A model generated the notes under the pieces. The model saw nothing but the letters and a program-made list of their open reading frames with translations, had not been told where the DNA came from and ran no database searches. The position numbers and the translations under genes are program-made. From positions 44,753,747 to 44,817,746 of the forward strand of contig NC_090292.1 of NCBI RefSeq assembly GCF_037392515.1: a stretch of 64,000 bases of DNA, written 5' to 3'. This DNA comes from Haliotis asinina. Taxonomy: Eukaryota > Mollusca > Gastropoda > Lepetellida > Haliotidae. Of the stretch, positions 54,860-64,000 are shown piece by piece (the stretch's first letter is position 1; each line of letters starts with the position of its first letter).

Positions 54860-57660
54860 TATTTGTTTTGGGGTAATTTAATTCGCATGAAAGACATGAG
54901 TATTATAAAAGTGAAACAAATTCCGCATTATAGAATACCATTTCCATCAACACTGCAGTATTGACCACGGAGCACTATCAAGCGAACATCAAATTTATTT
55001 CAATGTTATGCTAAATCCTTGTTCACGCGTCATGAAACAAATTCAGCACATTACAACTTTCACAACCTAAACAACCCACTCCTCGGCGCATTATCGCGAT
55101 GATGACACTGCAAGATGTCCAACCAGCCTACAACTCAGCAGAAACAACTTCAAAATGTTTTTTTATCCATTTTTTTATCCAAGAAAGATGCAGTAGAGTT
55201 GCGGGGGAAATGGAAGCAGTGTGACTCGCCACACCTCAAATATGGTTCCTATGCCATATGAATAAAATGACAATGCACAAAGCCGAACGAAGGCCATTTT
55301 GTGTATTTTACAGGCACAAGGTGGATAAGAACTTACTAGTATTGATCACGAGATAAAAAAAACCCAAAACATATGAAATATCAACATGTCAAATATTCCA
55401 CCACTATAAGTACTAGTAACATATGTTCCATTATATCAATTCTGCTCTTTGTAAGAAAATAAATAAAATTACAAGCGTACAATCGCGATTCAGAAGTGCA
55501 ATATGTTGTACCAGGGAGCCTATATAGAGTATTGTAGAGTATCCCTGGTTGTACTTGGACTTTTGTCCCTCGTAGGGAAACCCGCGGGAGACCAAACCCA
55601 GTCATAGCTGGTGGATGTGCACTCAAGTGTAACGACGGCAACCGATTGTCTGCTTCATTTGCCGACACGCCGAGCGCTCATAAGGTGGGGCCCATAGTGT
55701 TTTCAGAAAGATGTATTTGATGGGCATTTTGGAAGTATGGCGAGTCACAAGAAAGTAAGATTCTCTGTAGATATCAACGTTTTGCATTGTATATGATGCA
55801 TTGTTTCAGTATGGATTGATATACCGTTGTCAAACAAAATCATATACACTATGTTGTTATCCATAAAGAATGTATGTAGAGATGTTGGGTTTTGTAAATC
55901 TCTGAATTTGTGTTCGATCCAATAAAAAATCATCTCAGTCGAGATGGTGAACTACTGGAAACTGTCATTCGTCCAAGTACAAAGCAGGACTTGAAACTGA
56001 CAAGCGTTTGCACCTGTTTCCGTGAGATCCAGTCATCCAGGAGAAACGGATGTAGTTTGTTTGCAACCCAGAGAAAACATGACATATGTACAAGTATCAC
56101 ACCTGCTTTATTGCATAATGTGGCTGAGACAGGACTCGGGTGCATGAGTCATCAATCAATTTATTTAGTTTATGGCGTATAGCCTGATAGGTGTTAAGTT
56201 TAAATGGCATGTGGTCAATGATTGAAGCTGTGTATTGCATATTGTCTTTAGCAGACAGGCAGCCATACATATAGGTGTCAATAAACCAGACATTAAGCTT
56301 TCTATGTGATAGAGGCTGCTTCTTACAATCAACATGTTTTTTTATGTAAGGAGTAGATTATTTACTTGTTTGTGTACACAACCAAGATTAGACTACTGCT
56401 CACGACCTCATACTCCGGGCATGCTGTTTCAAGCTCCGCGAACCTATTCACTGCGCATGCGTTATGGGCGCAGCGCAGCACAACTGTTGAAACAACTTCT
56501 TCCCCCGGCGCTGGGTGAAATTTAGTGAATCGCTTGAACTCCGAATTCGCGGATTTTTTTTCCATCGCGGTTTTTTTCTTTATAGGTTGAATTGGCATTT
56601 TCTATGATTTGTTTCGGTAACTGCATACCGAAAGGTATCAGAATCTGCAAAGTTGTGTTTTCCTTTTTTATGTGACCTTTTAGAAAGTTTCGTTCCATGA
56701 GATAACCTGTCAAAATAATACATATAAATAATGCCCTATGCTCCAGGGTGGGCAGTTCTCTCTGGAGGTCTTGATGTTTCTTTTTCTTTGGGACAGTGTC
56801 TGGCCAGCACTATGTTGCACCATGTTCAGTTTATTAATTTGCGTCCCCAGTCCAACATGAAATTTATCACCTCGAAAACGTTGGGATGGGTTTTTCGAAC
56901 AAGTTACTTTAACCTCCCATGCCAACCTCTTACCTGTTATTTGTCCAGGGCACATTTCTGTCATGGAGTTCCATTCCTGAAGGTTGTTGTTTAGTTATGT
57001 TAAATATAGCAGTATGTGTTAACTGCAACTAGCCCGTGTACAACAGGTGTAGTCCCACGAAGCCTAAAATTATTCAGTTAGGTACAGTTCACTCGGCTTA
57101 TTGGACTTCATGCCTCAATGATTTTATGGGATTATGGTGGATTGTTGCTTGGCTGACCACAGAAAGGAAGAATCAACAGAAACAACAGAAATCAAATATG
57201 ATTGTAAAGTATTTCAAAAGGTGACCTATCCCATCTGTATCACTGGTACTATTGGTAAAGGTTGGATCGACCACGTGATTCATAGCAACATATACTGTCA
57301 TGTGTTATGTTATCACAACACAATCTCTATCATTTAGCATATTATCACAGGTGATATTGTTTATGGTATTGTTATTCACTGTTCCCAAACACAAAATAAG
57401 TGGGATACTGAGACAGAATTCTTTTCTAAAGAGCTTGCGCATAGTGAAAGAAACACCCATGCATCTTCACTCCACCGAACACCGTGGTAAGAGCATCAGT
57501 ATCCTACCCCTAACAGAGTGACCACTCTCCACTGAACAGTGGTCTGTCCCACTCTCATTTCATGCCCCAATTACCTCATTAATTATGTCCAGGGGTCAAA
57601 GTGTAATTAGTCTTTGGGATTTATTAGGTGTGAATTTGAGGCCTTGCGGACCGTTTTACC
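54860..57660. other. Stretch with little recognisable content
   Basis: A TATA-like sequence (CCTATATAGAG, near 55519-55529) lies upstream of ATG 55736, where MASHKK runs straight into GTAAG. This could be a first exon, but nothing downstream supports it. A GC-richer patch at 56410-56530 contains CTGCGCATGCG. No protein domain was identified in either strand. Confidence 0.3.
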
Positions 57661-57679
57661 ATCACCCACCAGTTATCTC

Positions 57680-57805
57680 CCCTTGTGGATCTTTACAAGT
57701 TGAAAATGTCTTGTAAACATCATCTTTCCAAGCTTGTAAATGTCTTGTAAACATCATCTTTACAAGAGATTTACAAGCTTGTAAAGGTGAACGTTTTTTC
57801 CAGTG
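57680..57805. repeat. TTTACAA/TTGTAAA motif cluster, right, ending CCAGTG
   Basis: Seven or so copies of the motif in both orientations, ending GGTGAACGTTTTTTCCAGTG at 57805. Reversed, this gives a CACTGGAAAAAACG start followed by TTTACAAGCTTGTAAA, a typical DNA-transposon terminus. It mirrors the cluster at 50490-50615. Confidence 0.5.
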
Positions 57806-57809
57806 AGAG

Positions 57810-58096
57810 GTACTGTAAGTCCCCATGGTCCCTGGTATGGTGATCTGCCCTCTGTTGTTGGCGATCAATGGCCTGTTTTTATATTGTACTGTCCAAATAG
57901 TCATACTATATTTTTTTAAGTTTCAAAGCTAGTTTTAATACTAGCTGTGATAGTCTAGTGGTTTTACTGTCCTTCGTAGACAGGGTGTTCATAATATGCA
58001 TATATATTCTTTTTTGTCATGTATGTTCTCGCCACGATATGGCTGCAATATTGCCGATGTGACGTTAAATATTAACTCACTCATTCACTCACTCAC
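57810..58096 (+). repeat. 5'-truncated LINE copy, 3' UTR only
   Basis: Starts at GTACTGTAAGTCCCC, the same point as the copy at 36443-36724, and ends with the hairpin (about 58023-58058) and CACTCACTCAC tail. No target duplication was recognised. Confidence 0.85.
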
Positions 58097-58378
58097 ATAC
58101 AAATTACTATTTATATCTCAGATAGGTCTAAGGAAGGTGGCGCAGTAGCGTGTGCCACTGTCTTTTGATCCAGAACAATATCTTTTAGATTACCTGATCA
58201 CACCTCTATTTTCACAGCTAAAGCAAACGCAGTATTAACTGTTCTTAAATATATTCAAAGACACCCTGAACTCAAACAAAACATAACCTATTCAGACTCT
58301 CCTTTTGCCCTCAGGCTATGAAAAATATTTCTTGTGACCATCCACTTTAATTGATACTATTGAATTACATAATGATCT
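58097..58378 (+). pseudogene. LINE copy J, RNase H fragment, cut by LINE F
   Basis: Homologous to the RNase H start of C's ORF2 (SxxxGGAVACATV, then TAxANAVLT), with shifts. It breaks off at AATGATCT (58378), where LINE F's ribozyme begins; the downstream half of J was not found. Confidence 0.8.
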
Positions 58379-58436
58379 GGCACCCGTGGCGAGCCACCTC
58401 CTCGTGGTGGGTGCTGGGTAACGCCAAGAGCTCGCC
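58379..58436 (+). ncRNA. HDV-like ribozyme at 5' end of LINE F
   Basis: P1 GGCACCC (58379-58385) pairs with GGGTGCT (58409-58415), P2 GGCGAG (58388-58393) with CTCGCC (58431-58436), and P3 CCAC (58394-58397) with GTGG (58404-58407). L3 CTCCTC (58398-58403) can form P1.1 with the G's at 58416-58418. The candidate catalytic C is 58424. L3 and the GCTGGG-AAC segment match the HDV ribozyme nearly base for base. LINE J's sequence ends exactly at 58378. Confidence 0.87.
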
Positions 58437-58510
58437 GACACCCCCGTTGTGGACCCGGGGGGATATTTGGTCCACCAACCCGTTTGCCGTGGGTTGCGGC
58501 CCTGTGTCGG
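58435..58510 (+). other. Structured 5' UTR domain after the ribozyme
   Basis: An outer stem CCGACAC (58435-58441)/GTGTCGG (58504-58510) encloses two hairpins: GTGGACC/GGTCCAC (58449-58455, 58469-58475) and CAACCC/GGGTTG (58476-58481, 58491-58496). The stems are kept in C and E and mostly in D. Function unknown; promoter, translation or RNP roles are possible. Confidence 0.6.
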
Positions 58511-58965
58511 CGGAGGAGGGGATCCTGGTAGTTGAGGGCAATAGGGACCTGTAACCGTGTTCCTCTTGCTCAATATACCACTTTGGCCCTGACTTCGCCT
58601 AGACGGGTGGTCGAATGGGCCCGGTTCGACCAATCGGCTGGTCATGCCAAGCCCTGTGCATGGACTGTGTATGTGTCATTGCACAAATATTATTTTGAAT
58701 TGTTCGAATTTTCTTGGCACTACTATTGATCTCTAACGTTTTGGATTGTGAAATATGATCATATGAATTTTGCCTAGAGTCTTATGCCTGAAGGCGGTGG
58801 CTCATGGGCCAATCTGGTAGATCAATTATTTATAATTCTTCTGCTGGAGTATATCATCTGAGTATCCTTGGTGCTGCAAGTCGGAGCCCACTTGTTTTTA
58901 GCATTGTCCTTGTGATACTCCGTGGTGGGTGGGGAGCTCAGATGATGAACCATATTAAAGTAACT

Positions 58966-60390
58966 ATGGCTTACACAACCCCCATTAAAAGAAACAAGCG
59001 TCAACTTAACAATGATGATGATGAACTACGACCGTCTATTCCGACCGTTGAATACTGGCCACGATTTCTAGTGATCGAGACTCTTGACAAATCACCTTTC
59101 CAATTAAACCCATTTGCGGTATCTAAAGGTATACATGGCATAGCAGGTGAGGTACGAAATATCAGACGACTGCGTTCAGGTTCCCTACTTGTAGAATGTA
59201 GCAGGAAACAGCAATCAACCAACCTGTTGTCAACTGAGCTCTTTGTTGGAGTCCCGGTTTCAGTTACTCCACACAAGACTCTGAACACGAGCAAAGGCAT
59301 TGTTAGAGACCGAGATCAATTGTTTGCAGATATGACTGAGTGTGACATCGTATCAGAAATGAAAGATCAAGGGGGATCATCCATTCTAGTCAGACAAAAC
59401 GTTATTCAAAGCCCTGTTCCACTTAATACTAATATGCAGGCTGTGGCAGTGGAAATTACTTTACATGTAGCGTTTACGCTATGCTCTCTTTATATTTCGC
59501 CGTCTTCAACGTTTGCCAGAACTGATCTTCAGGCTCTGTATGACCAACTCCCGAAGCCCTGTATTATAATGGGAGATTTAAATGGACACAACCCACTCTG
59601 GGGTGGTGTAGATACAAACACTAAAGGTAAATTGCTGGAGGACTTTTGTTCTGACAATGATATATGTATTTATAATGATGGTACCTATTCTGCTCTCGAC
59701 TTGTCATTGACAAATTCAGAACTATTAAATGAATTCGAATGGTCAGTCCACGATGACCTATGTGGAAGTGACCATTTTCCTACTGTATTAAAAGCTGTAA
59801 CTCCATCTGATGTTCCTCCATCATCAAGGCGGAATTTTAAAAAGGCTAACTGGGCTTTATATGAAACACTGTGTGCTGAAAAACTTAAACCCAAACGTTT
59901 TATTGACGTTCCTGATGCTATTAAATGTTTTTCTGATGAATTGAATTCCATAGCTGATGAGTGTATACCAAAGTCCTCTGTAGTTCCACACATAAGAAAA
60001 CCATGGTTCAACGATGAGTCCAAACAAGCTAGGAAGGCAAGGAAAAAAGCAGAACATTATTTCTGTCGCCATCCTATGGTGCATAATTTAAACAAATTTA
60101 AACTTTTAAATGCTAAAGCACGGCGTACTTTTAAAGAGAACAAACGCCAATCTTGGCAAAATTATGTATCCAAAATAAATTCTCGGACACCCATGTCCAA
60201 GGTATGGAACATGGTCCAGAAAATCAAAGGTAAAGGTACTAAATCTATTCTCCATCATCTTAAACATGGAGATCAGTTACTTACTGATAAATCAGATATT
60301 GCCAATAAACTGGGTGAAACCCTTGCTAAACATTCTTCCTCTTCAAATTATGTACCAAAATTCCAGCAATATCAAAACAACAAGAAAAGA
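58966..60390 (+). pseudogene. LINE F fused ORF1-ORF2 remnant
   Basis: ATG 58966 (MAYTTPIKRNKRQL) opens ORF1 with YWPRFLVIET and LNPFAVSKGIHGIAGEV. At about 59371 the frame jumps from SEMKDQG directly into the ORF2 endonuclease (GSSILVRQNVIQSPVPL), in frame, losing the zinc knuckles and the WNCRGL/CLQE part of the nuclease. GDLNGHN and GSDHFPT remain, then the linker, and a frameshift near 60380 ends the conserved reading. The product would be a chimera lacking RNA-binding knuckles and part of the nuclease active site. Confidence 0.85.
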
Positions 60391-62790
60391 AAACTATTAA
60401 TTTTAATTCCGATGATGGGGAAGATTATAATGAAACGTTTTCTATTCATGAACTCCATTGTGCACTTGATCAAACTCACGATACTGCTACAGGAGCTGAT
60501 AACATACATTATCAACTAATGAAACATTTACCAGAATCCTGTCTTGAAACTCTCCTAAATATTTTTGATGGTTTTTGGACATCGGGTAACTTTCCTCCTT
60601 CATGGCGTGATGCCATAGTAGTACCAATACCTAAACCTGGACGTGATCATACCGATCCACCCAATTATCGTCCGATTTCATTAACAAGCTGTGTTTGCAA
60701 GACAGTGGAACGCATGATAAATAATCGACTAGTTTGGTACTTGGAAGCAAATAACCTTATCACAGATATACAGTGTGGTTTCCGCAAAAACAGAAGTACT
60801 GTCGATCACTTAGTGCGTTTAGAATCATTTGTTAAAAATGCACTAATTAATAAACAACATGCTGTGTCTATCCTTTTTGATCTCCAAAAAGCATATGACA
60901 CAACATTTTGAAATATGGTATTTTAAGAGATTTACATGACGTCGGCTTGCGAGGTCGTTTACCTCAATTTATAGCCAACTTTTTAAATGATAGACAGTTA
61001 CAAGTTCGAGTGGGTTCTACCCTGTCTGATCACTACATTCAGGATCAGGGTCTTCCACAAGCAGTATTTTTTCTGTTACACTTTTTAACATAAAGATTAA
61101 GAGACTATCAAAAGTTTTAAACGATTCAATTGATGGATCGTTATTTGTGGATGATTTTAATATTTCTTGTCGTGGGAAAAACATGCATATTAATGAAGGG
61201 CAACTGCAGTTGTGTTTAAACAAAATAAATAAATGGTGTCTTGAAAACGGCTTTAAATTTTCTAAATCCAAAACCATTTGTATACATTTTTGCAGAAAAT
61301 AAAAGCCACATAAGGACCCTGAACTATCACTAGATGGCACTCCCATCAAAATTGTAAAGGAGGCCAAGTTCTTGGGCCTAATCTTTGACTTCCACTTAAC
61401 GTTTCTGCCTCATATTAAGTCCTTTAAAACTAAATGCCTGATGGCGCTTGACTTGTTGAAAGTTGTTTCCAACTCAAAGTGGGGAGGGGACCAAGCAACA
61501 CTCTTACATCTATGTCGATCATTCGTCGGTTCGAAACTCGATTATGGCTCCATCGTATATGGTGGAGCCTGCAAAAGTAACCTTAAACTTCTTGACTCTG
61601 TCCACCATCAAGGCTTAAGACTTTGTCTTGGTTCTTTCAGAACCGATGAACCATCTCTTACTCTACGTCGTATAAAATTGTCTTTACAATACATTACTAA
61701 ATCATATTCTAATGAATCTAACCCTGCATATAACTGTGTCTTCAATCCCGTTTATGAGGATTTATATAACAAAAAGTCTTCTCTTGTCCCACCTCTTGGG
61801 CACAGAATTAAACCATTTATTTCTTCTGCCGGTATAGACCTGGAAAGTATATCGCCTTCCCGTCTTCTTTCTTCTCCTCCTTGGCAGTTGGTTAGGCCAC
61901 AAGTTGACCTAACATTAACGACATTTAAAAAATCACAAACGAATGAATTACAATATAAACAAAAATATAATCAATTAAAACATAAATATAGCAATTACAA
62001 ACCCTTATTTACAGATGGGTCCAAGGACGGTGGCGTAGTTGCTTGTGCCACTGTCATTGGATCCAGAACAATATCTTCTAGATTACCAGATAATAGTTCT
62101 ATTTTTACAGCTGAAGCTAACGCCATATTAACAGCTCTTAAATATATTCAAAGACACCCGAAACGTAAACAGTATATAATATATTCCGACTCTCCTTCTT
62201 GCCTTCAGGCTATTAAAAACATTTCTTGTAAACATCCACTTTTAATAGAAATGATTGAATTGTACAGTAATCCTGCTACTGGCCACTGCGACATAGTCCT
62301 TTGTTGGTTACCTAGTCACGTAGGCATTTCTTGGTAACACAATGGCCGATCTTGCTGCTAAGGCAGCACTCAACAAATCTGTGACGCCACTTCTTATTCC
62401 ATACTCTGATTATAAAGCTACAATAAGATCTTATATCCGTGATCTGATGCAGAAGAAGTGGGACACCCAGGTAGGTATAAATAAATTACAAGAAATAAAA
62501 CCTTATATCGGTTATACTTACTTGGGTTGTCAGTCCAGATTTGAGGAGGTCATTATGCGACGATGTCGCATTGGCCATACGAGATATACTCACGACTATC
62601 TATTAAAAGGTGAAGATCCTCCGTTTTGTATCCTTTGTGATGAAAGAATCACAGTCAAGCATGTCCTGCTTGACTGTGTTCAATATTCCATCACAAGGGA
62701 TAAATATTTTTATTCAAAAACTTTGAAGGATCTTTTTGAAAATGTTAGTTCTCATTTAATTATTGCATTTTAAAAAGAACTAAATTTGCT
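60391..62790 (+). pseudogene. LINE F ORF2: RT and RNase H (broken)
   Basis: RT resumes in another frame (MKHLPESCLETLLNIF at 60519), with DLQKAYD motif A. A shift at 60905 and a GS-motif deletion near 61060 follow, then FVDD (61147) and a TAA at 61301. The thumb and RNase H are open from 61372 to 62337 (TDGSKDGGVV, TAEANA, SDSPSC). An extra T at 62332 then shifts the frame before MADLAAKA (62342-62773). The C-terminal Cys/His region is complete. At least five lesions. Confidence 0.87.
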
Positions 62791-62871
62791 AAATGAATTG
62801 TAAATATATAAATATTTTATTCTTGCAATTTCGAATTAGGAACTTAGAGTGTTAGTGGCTGTATCCTCGAG

Positions 62872-62887
62872 GGGGGGGGGGGGGGGT
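62872..62887. repeat. Poly-G run in LINE F 3' UTR
   Basis: A homopolymer of about 16 G where other copies have a shorter G run (GAAGGGGGTT). Prone to slippage and sequencing error. Confidence 0.85.
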
Positions 62888-63350
62888 TTAAAGCACTGTA
62901 AAATTATTGTCCTCCTGAGAGGGTACGTAAGTCCCAAAACATTTGAAGTCAAATTTGATATTCCTGTTTTTTAATCGTGGTATTTCTGTCATTTTAATTT
63001 GTGGCTAATCTTGCATACAGTCACCAGCAGCTGAGAGGATGGTGTACACCCAGCTAGGGACCATGCAGGTAGCAGAAGTACTGTAAGTCCCCATGGCCCC
63101 TGGTATGGTGATCTACTTTCAGTTGTTGGTGATCTATATAGCCTGTTTTTTATATTGTGTTGTCTGAGTAGGGATACTAGTTTCAACTTTTCACGCTAGT
63201 TTTATTTCTCATTGTGATATTCTAGTTGTTTTACTGTCCTTCGTCGACAGGTTTTTATCATATGCATAGATTCCATTTTTAAGAATGCTCTCGTCACAAT
63301 ATGGCTGCAATACTGCCGATGTGACGTTAAATATTAACTCACTCACTCAC

Positions 63351-64000
63351 TTATATTTATGTTTCAATTGACCATATTCTTGTTTATGCTGATATTCATT
63401 GCTTTCTGATTTTTTAAATGTAGTTCATGTTAGGTCAACTTGGGGCCTAATCAAATGCCAAGGAGGAGAAGAAAGAAGACGAGAGGGAGCTATATTTTCC
63501 AGTTCAATGCTAGAAGCAGCAAGAGATGGCTTAATTCTGAGCCCAAGAGGCGGAACAAGGGAAGATGTTTTGTTATACAAATCCTCATAGAGACACAATT
63601 AAATGCGGGATTAGACTCATCAGAAGCTAATTTTGTAATGTATTCTAAAGATAGTTTGATACGACGTAAGTTGAGAGAAGGTTCATCAGCTTGGACGTAT
63701 AGACTGTCGACAGGAGATGTTCTAAAAGAACCGAAACAAAGTCTTAGGCCTTGGTGGTGAACAGGATCAAGTAGTTTTAGGTTGCTTTGACAAGCTCCAC
63801 CATACACGATGGAGTCGTAATCAAGTTTAGATAAGACCAGTGATCTATATAAGTGAAGAAGGGTAGTTTGATCCCCTCCAAATTTTGATTTTGAAACAAC
63901 CTTTAATAAATCGAGTGCCTTCATGCATTTGGCGTTAAGGGATTTAATATGCGGCAAAAAGGTCAAATGTGAGTCGAAAATAAGTCCCAAGAACATGGCC
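63351..64000 (-). pseudogene. LINE copy H, RT thumb region, truncated by window edge
   Basis: Minus-strand ORF2 fragment entering at 64000 with FLGLIFDSHLTFLPHIKSL, through the LDYDSIVYGGACQSNLKLLD and SPVDSLYVQADEPS segments (63490-63996), to the region before RNase H. A deletion and frameshift lie near 63590. It stops at about 63351, where LINE F's tail begins, so H and F lie tail to tail. Confidence 0.85.

Larger units (their letters stand above)
58379..63350 (+). mobile_element. LINE copy F, complete ends, internally deleted
   Basis: Has the ribozyme and 5' UTR (58379-58965), a fused ORF1-ORF2 frame, the rest of ORF2 (to about 62780) and a full 3' UTR with hairpin and ACTC tail (to about 63350). 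A deletion removed the second half of ORF1 and the start of ORF2. No target duplication matches across it: left is LINE J, right is minus-strand LINE H. Confidence 0.92.

Noticed and set aside
1..64000. rRNA or tRNA genes
   Set aside because: No cloverleaf-like or rRNA-like sequence was recognised; the only tRNA-related signals are the BEL primer site and the presumed SINE head.

Overview
This is repeat-dominated invertebrate nuclear DNA. There are no bacterial-style operons, and nearly every long reading frame belongs to a mobile element. A SINE of a type I associate with molluscs, spliced ankyrin-repeat coding sequence, and abundant I/Nimb-like LINEs together with BEL, Penelope and Tc1 elements suggest a marine gastropod, perhaps an abalone. 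That identification rests on recall and has not been tested by search.

One LINE family makes up most of the window. Its copies have ORF1 (three CCHC knuckles), ORF2 (AP-type endonuclease, reverse transcriptase with an FVDD box, RNase H), a structured 5' UTR and a 3' end closed by a conserved hairpin plus an ACTC-type tail. I name the copies A (1-2687, minus), B (2688-15060, plus, interrupted), C (7240-13315, minus, full length, inserted in B with a 12-bp target duplication), M (18418-19372, minus), D (19373-32396, plus, interrupted), G (33800-48285, plus, interrupted), E (39088-44710, plus, full length with a 13-bp duplication), N (48286-49325, minus), K (49690-50300, plus), J (58097-58378, plus), F (58379-63350, plus) and H (63351-64000, minus). 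Several 3'-end-only copies also occur.

The best discovery is at the 5' ends of C, D, E and F. Each begins at the first G of a 58-nt sequence that folds like the hepatitis-delta-virus (HDV) family of self-cleaving ribozymes, with the P4 helix absent. In C and E the target-site duplication abuts that G exactly, so element end and predicted cleavage site coincide. The SINE at 3062-3333 shares the LINE's 3' hairpin with two compensatory base-pair changes, which suggests that it borrows the LINE machinery.

Other elements are nested in these LINEs. B carries a SINE, a Penelope-like fragment with a GIY-YIG domain (4645-5680) and a probable solo LTR (5773-6434). D carries an apparently intact Tc1/mariner element (20204-21819) and a decayed BEL/Pao element with near-identical LTRs (25211-31711). 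G is split by a 12.6-kb insertion with short inverted termini (34923-47509), which itself contains E, an L1-like relic, a short LINE copy and two tandem arrays. A satellite of about 180 bp lies at 32540-33540.

Host-gene content is small: one ankyrin-repeat exon (15274-16502, minus) and a few weak exon candidates between 37.5 and 55.8 kb. The interval 50.3-57.8 kb is the least repetitive part. No rRNA, tRNA or CRISPR was recognised.
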